A stretch of DNA of 64,000 nucleotides, from NCBI GenBank assembly GCA_027924645.1, contig BSBN01000809.1, positions 49,444,001 to 49,508,000 on the forward strand, given 5' to 3'. The notes beneath the pieces are model-generated. The model worked only from the letters and a program-made list of their open reading frames with translations, had not been told where the DNA came from and ran no database searches. The position numbers and the translations under genes were made by a program. This document shows positions 45,269-57,150 of this stretch, piece after piece (the first letter of the stretch is position 1; every line of letters starts with the position of its first letter). The DNA is from Cunninghamia lanceolata (Eukaryota > Streptophyta > Pinopsida > Cupressales > Cupressaceae).

Positions 45269-46234
45269 GTGATAACTTAATAACTTATTTAGGAGGGTTG
45301 GGGTAGTAAATCACATAACAACATAAGTAAGATACCTCACCCATGCCTTGAGTGCTCTCGTAGGCTAAGGATGGGATGAGAAGGCCTGGTTGGCAAGGTC
45401 AGCCTCCTTGTCTTCATGAGAGGACATGTCGGCTCCGCATGTGTCACCCTATGGGGCCAGTGCCTAGAGAGAGGCTGCCAAGGTAACCATAGATGGGGGC
45501 CAGCTTCTAGTGAGAGATAGCCTGGGTAACCCATGCTAGGACCATACGATGACACTCTCTTTATGCAATCCAGTTACTTCATCTTTATCTTGTGTTGTTA
45601 CCTTTCGAGTGCAGACTTGTCTTCGTGGTTGAACTTAGCTTGATGTTTTGATTTGTCTTGTTTTTGCGAGTACTGTCGTGTCTATGTAGTCTTGTTATCC
45701 TATTTGTATGCATGGATTATGGGTCTTGTTATTGTGTTCATGGTTGTAACCTTGACCTAGTGGAACCTCATTGTTATCTCCTAGCTCGGAGGGGTGGACC
45801 TCAGGGTTCCACAAGGTTGGGAGGTAGAGCTATCCATTGGTTCCTTTGGATGTTTGTATCGAGATCAGTGCAGAAGTGTTTCCTGTCCTAGAGTTGCTCT
45901 ACACCTTCAAGTTGTTGTATACATTCATAATTGTATTATCTGTAAACTGATGTAATCGGTCTTGTAATCTTGTATTAAAATTTGTGATTATTCATCTCTG
46001 TTAATGTATAATATATATTTCTTCTGTTGCATTGAGATACAGATCACTTGTATGGTTTTAATTTTATCTGATGTGGTTATGTTCCCTAGAAGTGTTAGCT
46101 GTTCATTTCATTTAATGTTGATATTAATGCAGTTATATTTAATGTATAATGCATTTCCTTGTTAAAAAAAAATGTATCTGTAATTTTGTCACTTGTTAGT
46201 CTAGCACTCTAGGGTTGCATGGCAGGGCATCACA
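45269..46234 (+). repeat. 5' LTR of the Tekay element, right part
   Basis: Resumes the LTR after the copia and matches about 54829-55792. Ends GGCATCACA before the PBS. Short ORFs inside it recur in the 3' LTR and are not genes. Confidence 0.93.
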
Positions 46235-46236
46235 TT

Positions 46237-46249
46237 TGGTATCAGAGCC
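46237..46249 (+). promoter_or_regulatory. Tekay primer-binding site
   Basis: TGGTATCAGAGCC, two bases after the LTR end. Confidence 0.92.
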
Positions 46250-46382
46250 AAGTTTAAACACTGGGTACTCTAGTTATAACTAAGTCCATTATGTGACCTA
46301 GTGCTTAAACTCTGTAGATTAACTTCATCCCTGTTGTTTTCCTTTCTGTGTATAATAAATCATCTTTTGGTGTTGTAGGTAG

Positions 46383-47606
46383 ATGCCTAGAGGTAGGGGT
46401 CAAGGTCGTGGCAGAGGTAGGGGTCATGGGAGATGTGGTGGTGGTACACCTCCTCCCAATTCTCCTCATGAGAGTGTCCATGAAGGTGGGGGTCAGAATA
46501 TGGAAGGTTAGGGCCAGCCTGAAGGAGCCCAGTTACGACAGTTACTTGAGGAGGCTCTTGCCCGATTAGGCCCTAGATAGGAGGGTGAGTAGCCTAGAGG
46601 GGGTCAGGAGGTAGACCAGCCGGAGCCTCAGGAAAGAGAGAGATCACCCAGGCGGAGAGAGTTGACAGCTGAGCAGGAGGCCACACTAGCCAGCCATATG
46701 AGAGATCAATTGAGGGCACACCCTCCCATCTTTGATGGAGCTGGTAGAGGTCTAGAGGCAGAGACTTGGTTGTTGGATTTAGGCAGGTGTTTCGCCATGC
46801 ATCCTTATGGCAGCAGCACCAAAGCTAGATGTCCTATTTTGCATCTCTGAGGTTTTACTTTGACTTGGTGGCGGTTAGAGGAGCAGAAGATACACTTGGA
46901 CATTATCACTGTGTCTTGGGAGTTATTCTTAGAGAGATTCAGAACCCGTTTTCTATTTGATCATTGGAGGCAGCATCGCGCAGATGAGTTCCATGAGTTG
47001 AGGCAGATGGCCATGTCAGTTTAGTAGTATGAGCGTAGATTCTATGAGCTCAAGCAGTATGCAGGTATCGGAGATGACGAGTCTATGTTGATGCAGCATT
47101 TTATCAGGGGCCTGAATGCCTGGATCAGTGGAGGGGTTCGTGTATTCAAACCTAAGTCTATGGAGGTAGCAGTGGAGAAAGCCCAGTTAGTGGAGGAGAA
47201 TTTAGCTATGGCACTCGGTGGACATACAGGTGTACATATTGGCAGTGCACCTTCTTCAGGTTTTGGTTCGTGTGGTGGACATACTCAGGTATCAGGATCT
47301 GATGCACCCTCAAAGGGTGGTCGGTAGCAGCACTCTCAGGCCAAACCAAAGAATTATCAGCCTCAGCAAGGTAATAGATTTTAGTCTAAGAAAGACCAGT
47401 CTTGGCAGCGCAATAAGTGCAATCGCTTTGATCAGTCAACTCAAAGTATGCAGTCTGTAGTGAGCAGAGGTAGTTTCCAGCAGTCTAGTGCTTTTTAGGG
47501 ATGTGGTGGTTTTGATAGAGGCACCAGGTGCTTCTCTTGTGGCCAACAGGGCCATATTGCTAAACAGTGTCCTCAGAGGAGTACTTCAGGGTTTGGACAT
47601 CAATCG
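46383..47606 (+). pseudogene. Tekay gag with zinc knuckle
   Basis: ATG 46383 opens a Gly/Arg-rich N-terminus (MPRGRGQGRG). In-frame stops follow at 46509, 46578, 46590, 46848, 47022, 47025, 47325, 47382 and 47496, all TAG except TGA at 46848. The frame is otherwise unbroken, so decay is by substitution. The capsid core includes the PPIFDGAGRG...AETWLLDL segment (about 46722-46780). The zinc knuckle CFSCGQQGHIAKQC is at about 47530-47571. Confidence 0.9.
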
Positions 47607-48176
47607 GTGGCTTCAGAGCCAATGGTTCGTGATGTAGGCAGATTGCATAGAGTCTTTGCAGCAGTGGATAACCGTCAGGTAGAGCATCAGGGCACCATGG
47701 TGGAGACTTCTGGTTTCATGCGAGGTATTGGTTTTTCTATTCTTTTTGATTCCGGTGCATCTGATTCATTCATATCTCCTCTTGTGGAGCATTGTGGCTT
47801 AGTGGCAACAAGGCAGGATGATAGGTGGCAGGTTGAGTTAGCTTCCGAGACTAAGATAGCAGTTGAGTCTCTAGTTTCTGGGTGTGAGTTGGGGATTGGC
47901 TATCTATCTACTATTGTAGACCTTTGCATCCTACGCCTTGGTTCATATGATATAGTTTTGGGGATGGATTGGTTAGAGGCCCATCGGGCTGTGATCGATT
48001 GTCAGCATAAGTCTGTTAGATGTGTGGATGATTCTGGTGTAGAGGTGGAGGTTGTAGGAGTTCAGAGACCTATTTCCCTATGTATGATTTCCGCGATGCA
48101 GCTTAAGAGATGCATGCATCAGGGATGTCAGCTTTTTGTAGTTTCTGTTAGTGACTTGGAGATGGAGGAGAGTTGA
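47607..48176 (+). pseudogene. Tekay protease
   Basis: Open for 189 codons. Catalytic ILFDSGASDSFIS near 47738-47775 and the hydrophobic VLGMDWLEAHRA strand near 47958-47990 are intact. Continuous in frame with gag and RT, closed by a TGA at 48174. Retropepsin-like, expected to act as a dimer in the particle. Confidence 0.9.
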
Positions 48177-49140
48177 GAGGCATCTCTTGATGATCATCCT
48201 CTGTTGAGGGAGTATGCTAATGTTTTTCCTTCTGAGATTCTGGGGATGCCACCTAAGCATGACATTGACTTCAGGATTGATCTTGTTCCCGGCGCAGAGC
48301 CCATCTCACGAGCTCCATACAGGATGACCACTCAGGAGCTTAAGGAGCTCCGACTACAGTTGGAGGAGTTGTTCGCCAAGGGATTCATTCAACCTAGTGT
48401 CTCTCCTTGGGGAGCACCTATGATCTTTGTAAAAAAGAAGGATGGATCTCTGTGGTTGTGTATCGATTATCGACAGCTCAATAAGGTGACAGTGAGGAAT
48501 AGATACCCCTTGCCTTGGATCGATGATTTGTTTGATCAGATTAAGGGAGCTAAGGTGTTCTCTAAAATTGACCTTAAGTCAGGATATCATCAATTGTAGA
48601 TATTTGAGGCAGATATTCACAAAACGGCATTTCGTACCTGTTATGGGCATTATGAGTTCACAGTAGTACCATTTAAGTTGACGACTACACCTTCAGTTTT
48701 CATGAGCCTAATGAATGGTGTTTTTCACACTTATCTCGACAGGTTTGTCCTTGAATTTCTAGATGCATATTGATTTATTCAAGGACTATGGAGGAGCATG
48801 AGGAGCAATTGCATTAGGTGTTGCAGTGTCTGAGAGAAAATTAGCTTTATGCTAATTTGTCAAAATGTGAATTCTTTCAGTCAGAGGTGAAGTATTTGGG
48901 TCATGTCATCTCTGGAGAGGGTATTGCGGTGGATCCTTCAAAGATCCTATCTATTATGGATTGCCTACACCTACTAATGTTTTTGAGGTCCGCAGTTTTA
49001 TGGGTTTGGTAGGATACTATCGCCGTTTTGTTATGGGGTTTTCGAGGATTGCTCATCCTATTACTTCTCTTTAGAGGAAAGGGAAGAAGTTTGTTTGGTC
49101 AGAGTAGTGCCAGGCAGCTTTTCAGACCCTTAAGGAGCAG
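48177..49140 (+). pseudogene. Tekay reverse transcriptase
   Basis: Open to 48599 with the motifs [47 protein letters not shown] and [17 protein letters not shown] at 48597 (Gln expected) follows. The palm continues to about 48765, where a single-base loss disrupts the FLDD active-site region and shifts the frame. The remaining RT, with thumb and the start of the connection, runs in other frames to 49140 with several TAGs. Not active. Confidence 0.9.
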
Positions 49141-49545
49141 TTGACCAGTGCACCTATTTTAGCAGTTCCTGATCCTGCCAAGGACTTTATTGTTTGTATA
49201 GATGCATCTTTGGAGGGTTTAGGAGTAGTTCTGATGCAGGATGGTCGCGTGATTACCTATGAGTCTCGCAAACTCAAGGATCACGAATTGAACTATCCCA
49301 CTCATGATCTGGAGTTGGCCACAGTTGTGCATGCCTTGGTGAGGTGGAGGCATTTTCTCTTAGGGCATCGGTTTGAGCTACACAGTGATCATTGTAGCTT
49401 GAGTATATTTTCACGCAGCCAAACTTGAATGTGAGGCAGAGGCATTGGATGGAGTTCTTGTGTGAGTATGACTTTGAGGTCAGGTATATTCAGGGCAAAG
49501 AGAATGTGGTAGCAGATGCTCTTATTCATTGGCGACATGAGATCT
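49141..49545 (+). pseudogene. Tekay RNase H
   Basis: Catalytic [13 protein letters not shown] (Asp), [12 protein letters not shown] (Glu) and HSDH (Asp) are visible. A frame change near 49405-49425 separates the last strand and the KYIF-type motif from RQRHWMEFLCEYDFEVRYIQGKENVVADAL at 49434-49520. Normally this links to the integrase. Confidence 0.88.
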
Positions 49546-50620
49546 CAGCGGTCTCTCTCATAGTTGACTTGAGAGGTCAGATTCTCGCAGCCCTTCCTAC
49601 CGACAGTTGGTGCCAGGAGGTGAGATCTGAGATTGAATCTGGTAGACCTTTAGAGGGTAGATTCTCTGGTTACTCTCTTGAGTCAGATGGTCTTTTGCGA
49701 CATTTGGGTCGTATCTATGTTCCTAGTTCTGAGGGTCTTCGTACCCTAGTGTTGTCAGAGGCGCATCGGGCACCTTATTCTGCTCATCTGGGTGTCAAGA
49801 AGATGCATACAGATCTGCGTCAGCTGTACTTTTGGAATGGCATGAAGTGGGATATTGCTAATTTTATGTCAAGGTGTCTTGAGTGTCAGAGGCTGAAGGC
49901 GAAGCATCATCACCCTGCAGGTCTTTTGTAGCCTCGTTTGATTCCAGAATGGAAGTGGGACATCATTTCGATAGACTTCATTGTTGGTTTTCCGGTATCC
50001 TCTCATCGACATGATGCTATTATGGTCATTGTGGATAGGTTGACGAAGGTAGCTCACTTATCTCCTGTCCGTTCTTCTTACAATGTGACTATGGTAGCCA
50101 GAGTGTTCATGGAGGACATCATCAGACTTCATGGGATTCCTCATAGGATCATTTCCGATAGGGATCCGGTGTTCACTTCTGCTCTTTGGACTTCTCTGCA
50201 GCATGCCTTGGGGACACAGCTAAACTTTAGTTCAGCCTACCATCCTGAGACTAATGGACAGACCGAGAGGCTTAATCGGGTTCTCGAGTATATGCTTAGG
50301 ATGTATGTGATGGATCGGCAGAGCCGTTGGGAGGACTACCTGTACTTGGTGGAGTTTGCCTATAATAATGGGTATCACAGTTCTATTGGCATCTCCCCAT
50401 TTCAAGCTTTGTATGGTCGCCCTTGTAGGACCCCTCTGAGTTGGGATTGTCTCGAGGATAGAGTTCTTCTTGGTCCAAATATGCTTAGAAATATGGAGCA
50501 GCAGGTTGAGAGGATTACAGAGCATTTGGTGGTAGCTCAGGACAGACAAAAGAAGTATGCAGATGCTCATAGTATCGATCGACAGTTTTCAGTTGGAGAT
50601 CGGGTGTTCTTGCGTGTGTG
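49546..50620 (+). pseudogene. Tekay integrase
   Basis: HHCC zinc domain (SEAHRAPYSAHLGVKKMH, then CLECQ, about 49755-49895). A TAG at 49929 follows, then the DDE core: ISIDFIVGFP (first Asp, about 49965), IISDRDPVFTS (second Asp, about 50150) and NGQTERLNRVLE (Glu, about 50255). The C-terminal GPY/F-type start lies near 50600. A TGA at 50620 (CGA expected) follows. All three acidic residues are intact. Confidence 0.92.
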
Positions 50621-51020
50621 ACCACGAAAGAGTCTGATCCATTACGGAAAGGGCTCTAAGCTAGCACCACGCTTTGTTGGACCTTTTGAGGTGTTGGAGA
50701 GGATCGGTCCTATTGCTTATCGTCTTGCTTTGCCGTCCAGTCTTTCACACATCCATGATGTGTTTCATGTTTATGTACTTAGACCCTACTATCCAGATAT
50801 TGCTCATGTTCTTGATTGGACTACTCTACAGGTAGAGGATGGGCAGCTGGCTTTGGAGCCCGTAGGCATTCTACAGCACAGGAGACATTCTCTCAGGGGT
50901 AGAGACGTGGAGCAGGTCAGGGTCCAGTGGGATCCTAATGACGAGACTTCTGCTACCTGGGAGGATACTTCAAGGATGAGAGAGTTATACCCTTACTTAT
51001 TTTTAGGATTCCAGGAGTAA
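50621..51020 (+). pseudogene. Tekay integrase C-terminus and chromodomain
   Basis: [19 protein letters not shown] (GPY/F domain, about 50680-50740) and then a chromodomain-like module: [26 protein letters not shown]...ATWED (about 50858-50970), with the aromatic/acidic pattern of group II chromodomains. Ends at 51018-51020. The chromodomain guides integration to heterochromatin. Confidence 0.88.
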
Positions 51021-51035
51021 GCCTGACTCTAGGGG

Positions 51036-51051
51036 GGAGGATGTAATGCCC
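51036..51051 (+). promoter_or_regulatory. Tekay polypurine tract
   Basis: AGGGGGGAGGA immediately before the 3' LTR start at 51052. Confidence 0.9.
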
Positions 51052-54000
51052 CATCATTTTTGGCTTGTGATAGCTGTTAGTTTTACATTACTCTTTGTTT
51101 GATCTAAGATAGTTGTTAGTTCTTCCTTTGCATTCAGATAGTTCTGAGACATTTGGATTATTAGGCCTATGGTTTATGCTTATTTTGATCGTGATAGACT
51201 ATGTTTAACTAATATAGTTCTGACATGTGTTATGAGTTATGATGACATCATTGTTATTCCAGTTATGATGAGATGGACATGATTAGTGATGGTTTTATAT
51301 TATCATGTTTTATGCAACTTATTGATATCTGATTTTAAATGTAAATGGTTATAGTTTGGTTTCAAATCAGGGATGGGGTAGTATTACTCAGTTCGAGCAC
51401 CCTACTACGTCGTGATTCTCTGACTCTGTGTGTTTGATATTTATGCAGTTGAACGTATACAACCTATTATTCTTATGCAGGTTACAGGTACCTGACCTTG
51501 ACTCCACCTGACTTAGCAGGTCTGAGCGGGCCCTACACCATGGATAATGTTGATGGAGAAAACATGAGGTTTATCCCCTAGGTCAGTTCAACCTTCTGTT
51601 TGGTGGTCGTCATGTGGTTTATAAATTTATTGTCAAGTCATTGTTAGGTCAGCCTATGTGTATTCTTGTTTGCGTAAATGATCTATAATATTATAATGTT
51701 TTATTGTCGAATATTATAGTACTTTGTTGTGTCGTAAAATTGGAATATTCTTGGAGGAAGCTATTTAAAATAAATTATAATGCAAAATCAAGTAACTATT
51801 CTTCTGGTTGTAAATTTTATTTGTGGGTCAAAGTTTATTTTAACTCACTAATATTCATAGTTAAGTATTGTTTTTTTTCTGGGGATTAATAAAAAGGCGA
51901 TTAGAGGTCATTTATGATTCCAGAGTGGGGAATCTCTAGGAATAGTAAAAATTTAAAAATTCTAGTGAAGAGGATTCATGGGAGAGGATTTGGTGTGAGT
52001 GGGTATTTATGACTGAGGTTATTTTGTTATGAGGGGAATTTTTCAGAAGGCATGATTCAGAGGATTATTTCAGAGGAAGGAGGAGAAGTTTGGAAGGAGG
52101 ATTCAATTTTTGGAGCATGAATAGTACGGGTATGTCTTGTAATTTTTTGTATTTTTGTCTCTATTATGCTCTGAGGAATTAGATTTCTTTGATGTCTAGT
52201 TGTTCTGGCATGAATTCGATCTGTAATTCACCCTTGTCACCTTTGTAAACTTCTTACTTCTTGTTGGTTTCTCTTATGGAAGACTTGACAAAACTTTTAG
52301 CCTGTAAATCATCTCTGCAACTCTAAATCTCTCCCTCAAATGGATTTAACTATAGATTTTTGCCCTGTAGTTCATTTTGAGCATGTGGGTTCCTATTTTC
52401 TTGTCTTCAAAATCTCATTTACTTACTATTTTCCCACCAAGTCGTTGTGCCACTTGCATGTTAGTTTTTCTAATGTGCATCTTGTAATAATCATGGCCCT
52501 TGAGTATTTCTGTTGTTCTCTTTGAGGGAGGTAATTAAGCTCCTTTGTGACCCTTTTAAAGCTAGTGCGAGGAGAACTTGCAGCTTCAATGGAATCCCCT
52601 TGGCTAGTTGCCCTCACCGTCGACCCTAGTACTATGAACATGATGTTCGTTCTGCATGGTGTCGCTACCAAAATATGTAATAATCTCTGTTGTTTGCTAC
52701 TAAGTGCACCCTAGTCTTGACGTGTTTCTCTCCCTTTGTGGCCCATTCTATCCATCGGCTGAGGTTGGCAAGCTAAACCTGTCCTCTTTCATTGTTCACA
52801 GTAGTGGCCTCCTTTGAACCTTCACCTATCGTGCCTCCGATCTCCCTTTGAGCCTATTCTGGTGCAACGCCCATCGCTGTAACTAGTTGCTTTGCCTTGG
52901 TCGCTGTGAAAGTTGTGTTATATGTTTTGGATAGTGGCCAATTTGTTGCCTTAGAAACTTCCTTATTCTGTTTTAGATCACCAGTCTCTGTGTGTGTGAA
53001 CGGGGAGTCAACAACAACTTAGTCGGCAGGTGCTAATCCTATCAATGGTGTGACTAGTCTTCACTCCGCCAGAGTCAGTAATGTGTTGAGTCTTTGTAGA
53101 CAGTAATGACTGGTCTTCATAACCTTTGTCGAACCTTAGAGTTTAGAGGTTATAATGTTATCATATTGCCTTGGCGTCAGTTGGCTCTAGTCGACTCAGA
53201 GGCATTAATACTTCTGTGCTCTCATTAGACTGTGGGTGACAGTGACTTCTCCTTTGGGTTCCATCTGGTTGAATTAGTCTTGAAGAGATTTGTAGTCGGT
53301 GTCTCTAGAATTACCTTAGAGCAATTCATGGTAGGGCCAAATGCTATAAGCATCGTATGCCTTGTGTCTAGTTTGATGTTTTTTTATATATATAAGCCTC
53401 GTAGCAAAATTAGTTATCGTGGTTAAGAGGATTTTAGATTAGGATTTAATTCAATAAAATTTATCCTTGTTCTTTTAAACATCTCTATTATTTTAGAAAG
53501 GAGATCCTTAGTTACTTTTAGAAAGGCAGGCTAGATAGATATGTTTTCGTGCTTAATGAATTCTTTAGTATAATTATATGGTAGGCCCTCTATAATGCAT
53601 TTGTTATTTGATTAACCAAGTTAGGTGGCGGAGAGCTTGTATGAATTGACACGTTGCTAGGAATAAAATTAATTTAAGGACTTATAAATCTAATATTTAA
53701 GGTTAATAAATGTGATATTTCCTTGCAGTGTTGTTATCCTAGTTTTCTTTTTGGGAATAGAATAAATAGGGTTTGGAATAATTGTTATTTAGACCTTGAA
53801 GTGAGTAGAAAATTATTGAAATCTTTCATTTAAACCATGTTAGAATAGTCAGAAGGTGACGTAATGTTGATAGAGATGCTTATTGTTAAATCAATAAAAG
53901 TTATTAGAAAATGAAAGTTATCTTATATAAATGTTAGCATAGATATTTTCTCATTAAGCTTGTTTATAGAGTAGGAATTTAAACATATTGAATTTTGTCT

Positions 54001-55792
54001 TGTTTAATCAAACTAGGGGTATGGTGCTTTAAATGATCAATTTGTTAAGTATTGTAGAATAGGATAGAATTAGAACTTTAAGATCTTACATGTGGAATCG
54101 TAGTTGGTTTATATTTATCTGTTTGAAGAAGTTGTTGACTAGATTTAAATCACCTCTTTTCATAATGATTAAAATTAAGTTATTATAGTCTCTTAAATTG
54201 TCATCGTTTCAATCTATTAATGTTTTACCAGTATTCTTTTTGAGTAGGTTTTGTGTCTTGTAAGGTTTGGAGTTCTTTTGGTCGTTAATGCAAGGAAGTA
54301 AGAATATTTTGGTTATGGGTTGTAATATTGTATTTACCTTTTTATTGAAATGATTTAATTTCGCAACCTTGTCCAGTATTAGTGTGAAGTCGTCTTTGGG
54401 ACAAAATTGTTTATTTTATCAACTTGTATTAAGGATGGTATTGAGTTATTTTATTTCTCTTTATCCCTTGTTGACCTTATGTTAAAGTCATGGTCGTTGA
54501 AACCTAGTTTCCCTATGGGGAAAGGTTTTGTTGTAACCTGGTAAAGAATTCAAATACTAACTCCAGAGGCCTAACCGTTTGGGTATTCAGCTTGATACTT
54601 GTGTCATACTGTTTCATGATGTATTGTTGGAGTTTTGAGGGGGACAAGGGGACTTATATTGTTGTGGTCAAGTGAATGGCATGTGTATCGGATCGGAATC
54701 AATTATAACCCTTGTCCTTGTGTATTGTGGTTTTGGATGATTGGTCAGAGATTGCTAGGAGAGTTGCTTTCATGGTGGGGCTGGTGCCAAAGAGGCCACC
54801 TGGGTAACCCCATGGAATTTGTAAGCAAGTGATCACTTAATAACTTATTTAGGAGGGTTGGGGTAGTAAATCACATAACAACATAAGTAAGATACCTCAC
54901 CCATGCCTTGAGTGCTCTCGCAGGCTAAGGATGGGATGAGAAGGCCTGGTTGGCAAGGCCGACCTCCTTGTCTTCATGAGAGGACATGCCGGCTCCGCAT
55001 GTGTCACCCTATGGGGCCGGTGCCTAGAGAGAGGCTGCCAGGGTAACCATAGATGGGGGCCGACTTCTAGTGAGAGATAGCTTGGGTAACCCATGCTAGA
55101 ACCATGCGATGACACTATCCTTACGCAGTCTAGTTACTTCCTATTTATCTTGTGTTGTTACCTCTGGAGTGCAGACTTGTCTTCATGGTTGAACTTAGCT
55201 TGATGTTTTGATTTGTCTTGTTTTGGCGAGTATTGTCATGTCTGTGCAGTCTTGTTATCCTGTTTGTCTACATGGAGTCTAGATCTTGTTATTGTGTTCA
55301 TGGTTGTAACCTTGACCTAGTGGAACCTCATTGTTATCTCCTAGCTCGAAGGGGTGGACCTCAGGGTTCCACAAGGTTGGGAGGTAGAGCTATCCATTGG
55401 TTCCTTTGGATGTTTGTATCGAGATCAGTGCAGAAGTGTTTTGAGTTCCAGAGTTTCTCTACACCTTCAAGTTGTATACATTCATAATTGTATTATATGT
55501 AAACCGATGTAATCGGTCTTGTAATCTTGTATTGAAATTTGTGATTATTCATCTCTGTTAATGTATAATGTATATTTCCTCTGTTACATTGAGATACAAA
55601 TCACTTGTATGGTTTCAATTTTATCTGATGCGGTTATGTTCCCTAGAAGTGTTAGCTGTTCATTTCATTTAATGTTGATATTAGTGCAGTTATATTTAAT
55701 GTATAATGCATTTCCTTGTTCAAAAAAATATATATCTGTAATTTTGTCACTTGTTAGTCTAGCACTCTAGGGTTGCATGGCAAGGCATCACA
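51052..55792 (+). repeat. 3' LTR of the Tekay element (4,741 bp)
   Basis: Uninterrupted LTR, TGTAATG...ATCACA, followed by TTTCC. A TATA-like stretch (TATATATATAAG) lies near 53384. Internal short ORFs have their twins in the 5' LTR. Confidence 0.95.
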
Positions 55793-57150
55793 TTTCCTCT
55801 ATCGTTGTCCTAGATACTATTAGAACACAAGACCAAGAGGTCTTCTCCTCAGAAGATGAAGTTGTCACTGCATTGTCTAGTGTAGGTTTTAATCCCAAGT
55901 GGGAGACACTAGCAATTTGGGCTTTGGCCCCTAATACCAATAAACCACTAGTTGCTGAGCCTAATCAAGATTTTAGGGGAAGTTTGATTGTCAAAAGGGT
56001 ATCTGACATCCCTACAGTTGAGGCAACAATAATGGCAATGGATGTTGCCAGGTTTAGTAGGGCAACAATAGAGGCATTGCAAAGTAAGTATGATAAACTA
56101 CTGCATGAGCATATGGAGGTATTGAATGAATATAATAATCTAAAGGTATTAGAATCCCAGTGGTAGTAACAACAACAATTAGAAGCTTCTCCTCCCCCTT
56201 CAACAACATTAGTAATAAGAGATGTAGGAACTATGGTTGCTAGTTCTTCATCAGCTCCACCACCAAAGTCTAGACTTGAGAAGGAGAATGAAGAACTAAA
56301 AGAACAGATAAATGCCTTTGAGGAAATTGTTATGAATTTCAAGGAAGATCAACTGGAAAGCAACCATCATGTTGTTTCAAATGTGTTTGAACATTTGATG
56401 AACAGATTTTGAAAAGGTTGGAACAGGTCCACAAGGACTACTACCGATTAGTAATGGTAGTATGAGGATTACTGCGGATAGGGAGAAAGCTACACCCCTA
56501 CTGAATAAATGGATCCCAAGAACCAATTCACTGCTGGGAATATGCAAAGGATCAGCTCATGAACTAGATGCACCAAAGGAAATCAAACCCACATATAAAA
56601 TAGTCAAAGCAGTAGGGGAATTATAGGGGTTTGTGGATCAGCTTGAGGGAAGAGCAAAGGAAAGAATTGGGGAATTTGATGATAATGACATAGGAATGAT
56701 GCTTGATAATAAGAAGGAAAATGGAGAGGTTAAACCTTACAAGATATGGTTAACTCAATTTGAAGCCATCATTCCAACTATTGCCTTCCTCATATGCAAG
56801 GAAGATGTGATTGATTTAGATCTCCTCAAGAGTAGCATAGATAAGATATGGAGTACAAACCAACTCATAGAGGTTTTTCTAAAAGAAGCTGAATCTATTT
56901 TGATAAAATAAAATAATAAATATATACCAAGTGTAGATGAGCTCCTTGCATTCCAGTGGCCTTCAGAAAAGTAGTATAACATCTGGGATGACAAGTATAA
57001 TAATTTGTCAGAATAATATTCATTCTACTGATGTGGTAGAATATATTCTTTTATTCTTTATTCAAATTGGGTATTCTTTTGGCTCTTTTGCCTATTCAGC
57101 ATCAACATGGATATTCTGTGGCTCCAGTAGGTATTTTGTCTTCTAGTAGA
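55793..57150 (+). pseudogene. Unknown gene-like ORF, 3' part
   Basis: Frame resumes after the TSD and is open to 56166 (acidic and helical, with a coiled coil near 56070-56160). After two stops it continues to about 56410 as a Glu/Lys-rich coiled coil, then decays. A last piece at 56633-56911 (93 codons, PYKIWLTQFEAIIP) and a short tail to about 57000 follow. No recognised domain; likely a transposon-derived or orphan plant protein. Left and right parts together would be more than 1,100 codons. Confidence 0.55.

Larger units (their letters stand above)
34425..55792 (+). mobile_element. Tekay/Del-type chromovirus with 4.7-kb LTRs, near complete
   Basis: Bounded by TSD TTTCC (34420-34424 and 55793-55797). 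The LTRs begin TGTAATG and end ATCACA. The 3' LTR is 4,741 bp; the 5' LTR is about 4,770 bp after removing the nested copia (38231-45268). PBS, gag, protease, RT, RNase H, integrase and chromodomain occur in order at 46237-51020, and a polypurine tract at 51036-51051. Chromodomain at the C-terminus and very long LTRs fit the Tekay (Del) clade. Premature stops are mostly TAG. Confidence 0.93.

Noticed and set aside
45658..45891. Plus-strand ORF, with a near twin at 55218-55487
   Set aside because: Both are in corresponding positions of the two Tekay LTRs and are not conserved at their ends; LTR sequence.
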